Part shown: positions 14,469 through 21,689 of the stretch, piece by piece | Layout: each line of letters starts with the position of its first letter | Position numbering within the stretch: the first letter of the stretch is position 1 | NCBI GenBank assembly: GCA_040387095.1 | Contig: JAZKEJ010000115.1 | Location: forward strand, 1-28,794 | Length of the DNA: 28,794 bases | Source of the DNA: Methylotenera_A sp040387095 | GTDB lineage: Bacteria; Pseudomonadota; Gammaproteobacteria; Burkholderiales; Methylophilaceae | Direction of reading: 5' to 3' | Notes under the pieces: generated by a model | What the model was told of the DNA's origin: nothing | Database searches by the model: none | The model's input: the letters and a program-made list of their open reading frames with translations, nothing else | Program-made: the position numbers and the translations under genes

Positions 14469-16220
14469 ATGCGCGCATCCCAATTTTTTATTGCCACCCA
14501 AAAAGAAGCTCCAGCTGATGCTGAATTAATCAGTCATAGATTAATGGTGCGTGCCGGCTTAATTAAAAAGCTGGGCAGCGGCCTATATAGCTGGATGCCA
14601 TTGGGTTTACGTGTGTTGCGCAAAGTTGAAAATATTGTGCGCGATGAAATGAATAAAGCAGGTGCGCTAGAATTACTCATGCCAGCCGTTCAGCCAAAAG
14701 AGCTGTGGGATGAAACAGGCCGCTGGGCGGTTTTTGGGCCACAGATGCTTAAAATCAAAGATCGCCATTATAGAGATTTTTGTTTTGGTCCAACACATGA
14801 AGAGGTGATTACCGATATTGCGCGTCGCGAAATCAATAGCTATAAGCAATTGCCGCTTAATTTTTATCAGATTCAAACCAAATTCCGTGATGAGATTCGC
14901 CCACGTTTTGGCGTGATGCGCGCCCGCGAATTTATGATGAAAGATGCGTATTCATTTCATACTAATTTTGAATCGTTAAGCAAAACCTATGCAGAAATGT
15001 ACCAAGCCTACAGCAATGTATTTACACGTTTGGGGCTAAAGTTTCGTGCGGTAAAAGCCGACTCTGGCGCGATTGGCGGCGATGGCTCGCAAGAGTTTCA
15101 TGTATTGGCCGATAGCGGGGAAGACGCGCTGGCCTACTGCGAAAATTCGGATTACGCCGCCAATGTGGAATTGGCGGAAGCGTTGCCAGAAACTGATGTT
15201 AGGGCAACTGCCAGCCAAGCGTTAACCGAAGTTGAAACGCCCAAACAAACCACTTGTGAAGATGTGGCGAAATTATTAGGAATTTCAGTCAAAAATACGG
15301 TTAAGTCGATTGCCTTAATGGTCAAAACCGATGCTAAAAATGACTCAGAAACGGAACAGTTTTACTTGGTTCTATTGCGCGGCGACCACAGTTTAAATGA
15401 AGTAAAAACGGGCAAAGCATTAAGTAAATTAACAAAAGGCGGTGAATTTAGATTCGCCACTGAAGAGGAGATTCGCGCTAACTTAAATTGCCCACCTGGC
15501 TTTATCGGGCCAGTGAATGTTGGCGAAAATGTCACGGTAATTGCAGATAAAGCAGTTGCAAGCATGAGCGATTTTGTCTGTGGCGCAAATAAACCAAAAT
15601 ATCACTTAAGCGGCGTTAATTTTGGTCGCGATTTGCAAGAGCCTGTTTTGGTCGCCGATATCCGCAATGTGGTCGATGGCGACCTAAGCCCAGATGGCAA
15701 AGGCACATTAAGCTTATGTCGCGGTATTGAAGTTGGGCATATTTTTCAGTTGCGCACCAAATACGCACAAGCCATGAACGCAACGTATCTGGATGAAAAC
15801 GGTCAATCCCAAGTGATGGAAATGGGCTGCTACGGTATTGGCGTTTCGCGCATTGTGGGTGCGGCGATTGAGCAGGGCAATGACGAAAAAGGTATTATTT
15901 TTCCATTAAGTATGGCGCCATTTGCGCTGGTGATTTGTCCAATTGGTATGGATAAAAGTGAGTTAGTGAAAAATACTGCCAATCAGTTGTATGCAGATTG
16001 CAAAAAAGCCGGCTTTGATGTGCTGCTGGATGACCGCGGCGAACGTCCTGGTGTGATGTTCGCAGAAAGCGACTTAATGGGTATTCCACATCGTATTGTG
16101 ATTGGCGACCGTGGTTTGGCAGAAGGTAAAGTTGAATATAAATCGCGTAGTCAATCAGAAGCACAAAATATTGCATTGGACAGTGTGATTAATCATCTTA
16201 GCGAGTTGCTCAATACTTAA
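14469..16220 (+). CDS. proS: Prolyl-tRNA synthetase
   Basis: This 583-residue class II aminoacyl-tRNA synthetase charges tRNA-Pro. It is of the bacterial type with an inserted YbaK-like editing domain (about residues 235-390, containing KTTCEDVAKLLGIS-like TTCEDVAKLLGIS and HSLNEVKTGKAL). Landmarks: GSGLYSWMPLGLRVL near residues 36-50, FGPTHEEVITDIARRE in motif 2, RDEIRPRFGVMRAREFMMKD, then EMGCYGIGVSRIVGAA in motif 3, and the anticodon-binding domain with DDRGERPGVMFAESDLMGIP near the end. Length is close to E. coli ProS (572). No strong ribosome site is visible before the ATG. The lytic transglycosylase gene follows 2 bases after the stop. Confidence 0.96.
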   Translation: MRASQFFIATQKEAPADAELISHRLMVRAGLIKKLGSGLYSWMPLGLRVLRKVENIVRDEMNKAGALELLMPAVQPKELWDETGRWAVFGPQMLKIKDRHYRDFCFGPTHEEVITDIARREINSYKQLPLNFYQIQTKFRDEIRPRFGVMRAREFMMKDAYSFHTNFESLSKTYAEMYQAYSNVFTRLGLKFRAVKADSGAIGGDGSQEFHVLADSGEDALAYCENSDYAANVELAEALPETDVRATASQALTEVETPKQTTCEDVAKLLGISVKNTVKSIALMVKTDAKNDSETEQFYLVLLRGDHSLNEVKTGKALSKLTKGGEFRFATEEEIRANLNCPPGFIGPVNVGENVTVIADKAVASMSDFVCGANKPKYHLSGVNFGRDLQEPVLVADIRNVVDGDLSPDGKGTLSLCRGIEVGHIFQLRTKYAQAMNATYLDENGQSQVMEMGCYGIGVSRIVGAAIEQGNDEKGIIFPLSMAPFALVICPIGMDKSELVKNTANQLYADCKKAGFDVLLDDRGERPGVMFAESDLMGIPHRIVIGDRGLAEGKVEYKSRSQSEAQNIALDSVINHLSELLNT

Positions 16221-16222
16221 CC

Positions 16223-16852
16223 ATGATATTCAAGCAATTTTTCTGGGTTTGTTCGATAAGCATTTATTTCCTGTGCGCCGCTTCGATTAGTGTTGCAGGA
16301 AATCAGCGCGAAGAGCCACTTTCTAATAGTGTAAAAGCGGTGATGCAAAAATCAATTAGTGATTTGGGTTCGCCGAAATTACTATTTGCCAGTGAAACTG
16401 AAGGCCAGGCTTGGTTGGCAGATATGTCACAGCGACTGAAAAAACGCATGCCTGACCAGTCCTATCGCGAAGATTTTTTAAGATCGGTGCATTACGAGGC
16501 CACGCGTGCAGGTTTGGATCCGCAATTGGTGATGGGGCTAATTCAAGTGGAAAGTGGTTTTAAAAAATATGCGGTGTCTTCAGTGGGCGCGCGTGGTTAC
16601 ATGCAAGTGATGCCATTTTGGGTGAAAACTATTGGTAATGTTGACCATAATCTGTTTCATTTACGGCTTAATCTGCGTTATGGATGCACGATTTTGCGTC
16701 ATTATTTAGACATAGAGCGTGGCGATTTGTATCGCGCATTAGGGCGCTACAATGGTAGTCTGGGCAAACCGCAATATCCTAATCTGGTGCTTGGTGCATG
16801 GAAAAAGCATTGGGATTACACAACTAAAACTAACGCTGCCTTGATTCGTTAG
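16223..16852 (+). CDS. Soluble lytic transglycosylase (SLT domain)
   Basis: This 209-residue periplasmic enzyme should cut the glycan strands of peptidoglycan, leaving 1,6-anhydro ends. A signal peptide covers residues 1-25 (ending SVAG). The SLT domain spans about 95-195. The catalytic Glu110 is in LIQVESGFKKYAVSS, followed by the GARGYMQVMPFW motif, then LRYGCTILRHYLD and LGRYNGSLGKPQYPN. It is a short, single-domain member with no LysM repeat. The 2-base gap to proS means it is co-transcribed; a transglycosylase directly after proS is seen in other betaproteobacteria, as I recall. Confidence 0.92.
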   Translation: MIFKQFFWVCSISIYFLCAASISVAGNQREEPLSNSVKAVMQKSISDLGSPKLLFASETEGQAWLADMSQRLKKRMPDQSYREDFLRSVHYEATRAGLDPQLVMGLIQVESGFKKYAVSSVGARGYMQVMPFWVKTIGNVDHNLFHLRLNLRYGCTILRHYLDIERGDLYRALGRYNGSLGKPQYPNLVLGAWKKHWDYTTKTNAALIR

Positions 16853-16874
16853 TCATTTATCTGCAATAAAACAC

Positions 16875-16904
16875 TTGTCATTTGCACCAAAACAGGGCTA
16901 GACT
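16875..16904 (+). promoter_or_regulatory. Candidate promoter of the DUF1097 gene
   Basis: TTGTCA (16875-16880) is followed after 18 bases by TAGACT (16899-16904), matching the sigma70 consensus at 5/6 and 4/6. The transcript would have a leader of about 128 bases. Confidence 0.35.
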
Positions 16905-16926
16905 GCGCTTAGTTTAGCGAATGGAA

Positions 16927-16964
16927 GTTGGTGGTGCACAATGTTCTTCGTCAGCAATGCCAAC
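16927..16964 (+). promoter_or_regulatory. Possible stem-loop in the DUF1097 leader
   Basis: GTTGG (16927-16931) can pair with CCAAC (16960-16964), with an inner TGC/GCA pairing. An alternative long-range pairing joins TGCACCA (16883-16889) to TGGTGCA (16932-16938), but its 5' arm would lie upstream of the predicted transcription start. Confidence 0.25.
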
Positions 16965-17038
16965 CTAAATTTACTGGCTGTAACACTCAAAAAAACATTA
17001 TTTTATAAAGAGTTTACCTTTTATTTTGGGAGAAAAGT

Positions 17039-17542
17039 ATGTCGAAGTTAACAGCATTGGCAGTGAGTATCGCAGTTTTAGGTGGTGTTTGGGCATTTCT
17101 ATCATTAAATCCTTTGGCAGGCTTCACGTTGGTTTGGGTTGGTTTTATCGCTTGGGGTTGCTATTTTCACTCAGGGGCAGATTCAGCCGCATTGCAAAAA
17201 ACCATCGTCGGCATGAGTTACGGTGCAGTAATTGCAGGTATAGCTTTATATTTGGTCAGTTCCGGTTTATTGGATGCTTTAGGTGTTTTGGCTGCCCCGG
17301 TTATTATTGCGGTAACAGTGTTTTTCTTGGTGATTGTTGCGGGCTGTAATTTGCTTTCTGTGGTGCCAGCAAATGTTTATGGTTACGCTGCAACGGCTGG
17401 TTTGGCTTTAACAGCTAATACGGCAGGAAATGCAACGATGATGGACTTAACTAACCCTGTACTGCTGGTGATTATTTCTGTTGTGTTGGGTGCTTTGTTT
17501 GGCATGGCTTCTGGAAAATTAGCAGGCACGCTTGGTAAATAG
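17039..17542 (+). CDS. DUF1097 family membrane protein (YcdZ-like)
   Basis: This 167-residue integral membrane protein has about five hydrophobic helices: residues 4-22, 27-45, 57-77, 81-103 and 138-160. The pattern of small residues, with AGFTLVWVGFIAWGCYFHSG near the N-terminus and NVYGYAATAGLAL in the middle, resembles the DUF1097 family, which includes E. coli YcdZ. The biochemical role is unknown. The ribosome site GGGAGAA is strong and the gene has a long leader. It ends at a bidirectional terminator and is probably monocistronic. Confidence 0.82.
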   Translation: MSKLTALAVSIAVLGGVWAFLSLNPLAGFTLVWVGFIAWGCYFHSGADSAALQKTIVGMSYGAVIAGIALYLVSSGLLDALGVLAAPVIIAVTVFFLVIVAGCNLLSVVPANVYGYAATAGLALTANTAGNATMMDLTNPVLLVIISVVLGALFGMASGKLAGTLGK

Positions 17543-17577
17543 TTTGTAAAGTTAATGCTTTTAAAGTGTTAACTCAT

Positions 17578-17610
17578 AAAAAAAACCGCATCTAGCATGC
17601 GGTTTTTTTA
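17578..17610. terminator. Bidirectional terminator between DUF1097 and the beta-propeller-like gene
   Basis: A 13-bp stem (AAAAAAACCGCAT at 17579-17591 with ATGCGGTTTTTTT at 17597-17609) closes a CTAGC loop. A-rich and T-rich flanks let it serve both convergent genes. Confidence 0.92.
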
Positions 17611-17621
17611 ATTGATGATGC

Positions 17622-18503
17622 TTATTTAAGCACTTTAAAACCGTAGTAAGTGCCAAACTCACCTTCATTTTCATGGTATACAAATAGCATGTCATTCGCA
17701 TAGCCTAAGCCGTTGTAATGATTTTGTGCGCGTAACTTCAGCTCTTTTGGCAACTCACTTTTTGCGATAAATTTACCTGTTAAGTCAAACACTAAAGCAG
17801 CTTTGTGGTCTACATCAAGCAATACAAGCTCCTCACCTTTCATGCCTGTGTAAGCGACGTAATGGTCGCTGATATCATCATGCAATACACCCGCTTTCAC
17901 AAAATCTAATGCAATTTCACCGACTTTTTCGCGTTGTTTAGGATCAACTATAAACACTTTATTACTACGTTCTTGTTTGGCAAAGTAACGATTGTTCTCC
18001 GCGTCATAACTCGGAATGGTGGCGGAATCGCCAAAGGCCGGATTAAATAACATGACCTCATTAGATGAGTCTTTTATTTCACCTGACTCGGATAAATCAA
18101 TTGAAAAAATACCAGTATTTGGTGCAAAACCTACGTCGCTGGAAACATTAAAAGTAACGGTTTCTAATTTGCCCGTGTTTGGATTGTAATAAATAGAGCG
18201 ATTGTCATAACCAGGCTTGGCAGAGTTGACGTATTTGCCCGTTTCATCATAAGCATGGATTTGCGACTTTGAGACCGCTGCTTCATATTCACTCGCTAAG
18301 GGTGCTAAGCCGCCATCTGCAATGTAATAATGCTTTAAGCCAGGTACGTAAGCCACCGTCATTGGACGTGTTGTAGGTTTTTTGGTTATTGGGATTTTAA
18401 TGATGACAGCTGCCTCTGGTAATACTTCAGCCAATAGTGCGCTGGATGTGCTGAGGCAGGATAAGGCAATTGCGCTGATGATAATGGGCTTAATGAACGA
18501 CAT
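17622..18503 (-). CDS. Exported protein of unknown function, beta-propeller-like
   Basis: This 293-residue protein has a signal peptide (residues 1-25, ending LLAEV). The rest shows recurring short beta segments such as MTVAYVPGLKHYYIADGG, GKLETVTFNV, NTGIFSIDLSE, SNKVFIVDPKQREKVGEIAL and ELVLLDVDHKAALVFDLTGKF (each block marked by its V-x-D or F-x-D turn). These look like blades of a small propeller such as YVTN or NHL repeats. No catalytic motif or haem site is seen, and no Cys is present after the signal peptide. It is transcribed toward the DUF1097 gene. The neighbours give no clue to function. Calcium or ligand binding is possible but unsupported. Confidence 0.72.
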   Translation of the reverse strand: MSFIKPIIISAIALSCLSTSSALLAEVLPEAAVIIKIPITKKPTTRPMTVAYVPGLKHYYIADGGLAPLASEYEAAVSKSQIHAYDETGKYVNSAKPGYDNRSIYYNPNTGKLETVTFNVSSDVGFAPNTGIFSIDLSESGEIKDSSNEVMLFNPAFGDSATIPSYDAENNRYFAKQERSNKVFIVDPKQREKVGEIALDFVKAGVLHDDISDHYVAYTGMKGEELVLLDVDHKAALVFDLTGKFIAKSELPKELKLRAQNHYNGLGYANDMLFVYHENEGEFGTYYGFKVLK

Positions 18504-18621
18504 GGATTAAATCACTTTCTAGGCTAAATGTATGATTAATTGCTGACAATTTTAACAAAAACGCAGATCTGCAGACTAAAGGTTTAGTGTTCGTGTTGCT
18601 CTGCTAGTTCCAATTAACGCT

Positions 18622-19659
18622 TTAACTACTTGGATCAAGCTTTTCAATTAACATGGCATCGCCATAACTGAAAAAACGATACTGCTTTTCAATGGCATGT
18701 GTATAAGCCTGTTTAATTGGTTCAAATCCAGCAAAGGCAGATACCAGCATCAGTAATGTGCTTTTGGGCAGGTGAAAATTGGTAAGCAGTTTATCCACAA
18801 TTTTAAAATGAAATCCTGGCGTAATAAAAATAGCAGTTTCTGCGCCGCCAGATTTCAGTGTGCCATGTAAAGCTGCGCTTTCTAAAGCGCGCAAGCTAGT
18901 AGTGCCAACGGCAACGATATTGCCACCAGCTAATTTAGTTGCCTCGATCGCTGTAACGGTTTCAGCTGGAATCTGATAAATTTCGCTATGCATTTTGTGA
19001 TCTTTGATTTCATCGACGCGCACTGGTTGAAATGTACCGGCACCAACGTGCAGCGTAACATACGCAATACCAATGCCTTTTGCTTTTAATGCATTCATGA
19101 TGGCGTCATCAAAATGTAAACCTGCGGTAGGCGCAGCCACCGCGCCTACATGTTTGGCATAAATAGTCTGGTAGCGCTCATCATCATCAGCATTTGCGCT
19201 GTGCGTAATATAAGGTGGCAACGGCAGTGCGCCATAACGCTCCAATAAATTTAATACACTTTCGTCACCTAAAAATTGCAGATGGAATAAATCATCTTCA
19301 CGGTCAATTACCTTGACTTCAAACGCATCCGCCAATTTTAAAATGTTGCCACGCTTGGGTGCGCGTGATGCACGCACGTGCGCCAGTACATGATTTTCAT
19401 CTAACACACGCTCAACTAAAACCTCTACTTGACCGCCAGTTGTTTTTACACCAAATAAGCGTGCTTTGATCACTCGCGTATCATTGAAAACCAACAGATC
19501 ACCAGCAGCCAAGAAATCAGGTAAGTCTGTGAACTGTTGATCGCTTAATTGGTTGGGATGACCTCTTAAATAAAGGAGTTTACTGGCACTGCGTTTGATT
19601 GAAGGGTGTTGTGCAATCAATGAATCGGGTAAATAAAAGTCAAAATCTTGGGTTCGCAT
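18622..19659 (-). CDS. queA: S-adenosylmethionine:tRNA ribosyltransferase-isomerase QueA
   Basis: This 345-residue enzyme converts 7-aminomethyl-7-deazaguanosine in tRNA to epoxyqueuosine. Start chosen at 19659 because it gives the family N-terminus MRTQDFDFYLPDSLIAQHP; a reading from 19704 adds 15 odd hydrophobic residues and would run up to the tRNA-Leu gene. Landmarks: LVFNDTRVIKARLFG, YGALPLPPYI, YQTIYAKHVGAVAAPTAGLHF (split here as YAKHVGAVAAPTAGLHF), VTLHVGAGTFQPVR and NFHLPKSTLLMLVSAFAG. Length is normal. It diverges from tRNA-Leu, with which it shares a 45-base region. No strong Shine-Dalgarno is visible. Confidence 0.95.
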   Translation of the reverse strand: MRTQDFDFYLPDSLIAQHPSIKRSASKLLYLRGHPNQLSDQQFTDLPDFLAAGDLLVFNDTRVIKARLFGVKTTGGQVEVLVERVLDENHVLAHVRASRAPKRGNILKLADAFEVKVIDREDDLFHLQFLGDESVLNLLERYGALPLPPYITHSANADDDERYQTIYAKHVGAVAAPTAGLHFDDAIMNALKAKGIGIAYVTLHVGAGTFQPVRVDEIKDHKMHSEIYQIPAETVTAIEATKLAGGNIVAVGTTSLRALESAALHGTLKSGGAETAIFITPGFHFKIVDKLLTNFHLPKSTLLMLVSAFAGFEPIKQAYTHAIEKQYRFFSYGDAMLIEKLDPSS

Positions 19660-19670
19660 TGCCAAAAAAC

Positions 19671-19699
19671 TTGTTATAATAATGAAGTTGACATTATAC
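19671..19699 (+). promoter_or_regulatory. Promoter of tRNA-Leu
   Basis: TTGTTA (19671-19676), a 17-base spacer and TTATAC (19694-19699) match the sigma70 pattern. The start would fall at about 19706, close to the 5' end of the tRNA. The real start may be a few bases different. Confidence 0.5.
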
Positions 19700-19704
19700 C
19701 TCAT

Positions 19705-19791
19705 GCCGGGATGGCGGAATTGGTAGACGCACGGGACTCAAAATCCCGCGTTGGCGACAACGTGGGGGTTCGATTCCCCCTCCCGGCACCA
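19705..19791 (+). tRNA. tRNA-Leu (anticodon CAA)
   Basis: This is an 87-base tRNA with encoded CCA. The acceptor stem GCCGGGA (19705-19711) pairs with TCCCGGC (19781-19787), with discriminator A. The anticodon arm CGGGA-CTCAAAA-TCCCG gives anticodon CAA, reading UUG. The long variable arm (about GCGTTGGCGACAACGT) identifies a class II tRNA, and the TTCGATT T-loop is present. It lies divergently from queA and upstream of the oxidase cluster. Confidence 0.97.
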
Positions 19792-19870
19792 AACTAAATT
19801 AATAGTGATAATTATTAACTTAAATTACGCAGTTAATTGCATTTTGGTAAATAAGTAGGCTAGCATTGAA

Positions 19871-19889
19871 CTTGTAACAAGATGTAACA
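19871..19889 (+). promoter_or_regulatory. Possible operator upstream of DUF2244-coxB
   Basis: CTTGTAACAAG (19871-19881) is a perfect 5-1-5 inverted repeat. The heptamer TGTAACA occurs at 19873-19879 and again at 19883-19889, one helical turn apart. It lies about 60 bases before the DUF2244 start. I do not know a regulator for it. Confidence 0.25.
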
Positions 19890-19945
19890 GTCATTGATTT
19901 AACAGTATTTTGTAAGGCTTGAGAAATTAAACCTCTGAAATAATC

Positions 19946-20419
19946 ATGTTATCTATATTAGATTGTAAAATAATTGCAAGACCCAATAACTCGCTTTCGC
20001 CAGAAAACAGCCTAAAACTGATTGTGGTGTTAGCGATTATCGCATTTATGGTGGCGCTTGGATTTACGCATGTTGGTGCTTGGTTGGTGTTGCCGTTTGC
20101 TGGATTGGAGTTGCTTGCATTTAGTTATGCTTTTTATTACGTTTATTTGCATTCTAGCGACTTTGAAAGTATCGCGATTGAAGAAGATAAAATAATTGTA
20201 GAGAAAAGAAGTTTTAAGAAAACAAGCGTAACAGAGTTTCAGCGATATTGGACGCAAGTAAATGTGCGCAATATTAGAGGTAAAGGTAGTGTTGGTAAGA
20301 GTGGGTTATTTATTAGCTCTCATGGTAAAGAAGTGGAATTTGGTAAGCATTTTATAAACGATGAGCAGCGAGTGGCGTTAGCACGCGAGCTGAAACAAAA
20401 ATTAAAAAGTATTAATTAG
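19946..20419 (+). CDS. DUF2244 family membrane protein
   Basis: This 157-residue protein has two adjacent membrane helices (about 23-42 and 46-70, MVALGFTHVGAWLVLPFAGL region) between a short N-terminal strand region and a C-terminal soluble domain. The layout and the segment ENSLKLIVVLAIIAFM fit DUF2244, which has a position near the cytochrome c oxidase operon in many proteobacteria. The C-terminal part (SIAIEEDKIIVEKRSF to GKEVEFGKHF) looks like a PH-type beta domain. Its role in oxidase biogenesis is suspected only from gene position. It ends 30 bases before coxB with no terminator between, so it is likely the first gene of that operon. Confidence 0.82.
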   Translation: MLSILDCKIIARPNNSLSPENSLKLIVVLAIIAFMVALGFTHVGAWLVLPFAGLELLAFSYAFYYVYLHSSDFESIAIEEDKIIVEKRSFKKTSVTEFQRYWTQVNVRNIRGKGSVGKSGLFISSHGKEVEFGKHFINDEQRVALARELKQKLKSIN

Positions 20420-20449
20420 ATTATTTATTAATTCGTCTTGGAGCGGTTT

Positions 20450-21616
20450 ATGCAAGTTTTAAAAAAAATTGGGTTAGGTTTAGCAGCAATGCTTGCGTCG
20501 CTCAATGCTTTTGCTGATTACAGTTGGAATTTCCCTGAGCCAGTAACGCCAATGGCGCTAGATACATTGCATGTGCATAATAAGTTTATGCTTATTACCA
20601 TGATTATCTTTGTCGTTGTTTTGGCGATCATGATTTACTCAATTTTTGCACATCGAAAAACCAAAGGTTACAAAGCCGTTGAAGATAAACCACCATCAAC
20701 CGCAGTTGAAATTTTTTGGGTATTAGTCCCGTTTGTTATTTTGTTGTTGATCGACTTTGTCATCATGGGCATTCCTGCCTATCACAGTGTTGTGATGATG
20801 GAAGATACGCGCGACAAGGCGACGATGGTTATCAAGGTAACTGGATCGCAATGGCGCTGGCAGTATGAGTATTTAGATGGTGATGCACAGGGCATTAAGT
20901 TTGTTAGTAACTTAACTACCACAGCTGATCAACAAAATAATGCAGCCGAAAAAGGTGAGAACTATTTATTAGAAGTTGATAATCATTTGGTGTTGCCAGT
21001 TGGAGAAAAGGTGCGAATTTTAATGACAGCATCTGACGTCTTGCACAATTGGTGGGTACCACAATTTGGTTCATCACGTGTAGCGGTGCCAGGTTTTATT
21101 CGTGAAACATGGGTTCAGGTAGATAAAGCGGGTACTTATCGCGGACAATGTAAAGAGCTTTGTGGTAAAGGGCATGGTTATATGCCTGTTGTGGTAGATG
21201 CTGTGCCAATGGAAGAGTACAAAATTTGGGCGGCCGCAAAAAAAGCAGAAATTGCTAAAGCCGGTGAAATTAAAGAAATGACCAAAGAAGATTTAGTCGC
21301 GCAAGGCAAGATTGTTTACGAGAAAAATTGTGCGGTATGTCATCAAGTCAATGGTGCAGGTTTACCCCCAGCTTTCCCGGCCATGACTGGCAGCAAAGTG
21401 GCTCTTGGTCCAGTGTTTGGTGCTGATGGTAAATATCTAAAAGATGGGCATATGGATCGCTTGCTGAATGGTAAAGGCGTTATGCCTGCTTGGAAAGCAA
21501 CATTGAATGACACGGAAATTGCTGCTGTTATTACCTATGAACGTCAAGCGCTCGGCAATGCTGCAAGCGTAGACCCTATTGTTCAGCCAGCGCAAGTCAA
21601 GGCGGCGCGACAATAG
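20450..21616 (+). CDS. coxB: Cytochrome c oxidase subunit II with fused cytochrome c domain
   Basis: This 388-residue subunit accepts electrons from cytochrome c at its CuA centre. Start chosen at 20450 (MQVLKKIG) with GGAG upstream; the longer reading from 20438 begins with a poor TTG. Order: signal peptide (1-23), two membrane helices (about 46-66 and 84-105), cupredoxin domain with CuA ligands Cys234, Glu236, Cys238, His242 and Met245 in GQCKELCGKGHGYMP, and His in LHNWWVP. A cytochrome c domain follows, with haem site CAVCH (Cys294, Cys297, His298) and a likely Met ligand in KGVMPAW. This caa3-like fusion lets the subunit hold its own electron donor. It is 73 bases upstream of coxA. Confidence 0.95.
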   Translation: MQVLKKIGLGLAAMLASLNAFADYSWNFPEPVTPMALDTLHVHNKFMLITMIIFVVVLAIMIYSIFAHRKTKGYKAVEDKPPSTAVEIFWVLVPFVILLLIDFVIMGIPAYHSVVMMEDTRDKATMVIKVTGSQWRWQYEYLDGDAQGIKFVSNLTTTADQQNNAAEKGENYLLEVDNHLVLPVGEKVRILMTASDVLHNWWVPQFGSSRVAVPGFIRETWVQVDKAGTYRGQCKELCGKGHGYMPVVVDAVPMEEYKIWAAAKKAEIAKAGEIKEMTKEDLVAQGKIVYEKNCAVCHQVNGAGLPPAFPAMTGSKVALGPVFGADGKYLKDGHMDRLLNGKGVMPAWKATLNDTEIAAVITYERQALGNAASVDPIVQPAQVKAARQ

Positions 21617-21689
21617 TTTAACTTGATAATTAAAAACGGTTTATTTGTAATTTATTTTTGTTTGAAATAAAAGTAATCAGGAGAGCGCT

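Noticed and set aside
17026..17349. Basic, Gly/Arg-rich open frame overlapping DUF1097
   Set aside because: It is a shadow frame of the DUF1097 membrane gene, which has the strong ribosome site and a family match.
19688..19693. TTGACA as -35 element for tRNA-Leu
   Set aside because: A -10 at the correct distance would fall inside the tRNA. TTGTTA-17-TTATAC fits better.
19801..19818. Fur-box-like GATAATTATTA after tRNA-Leu
   Set aside because: Only part of the 19-bp consensus is matched and the region is AT-rich.
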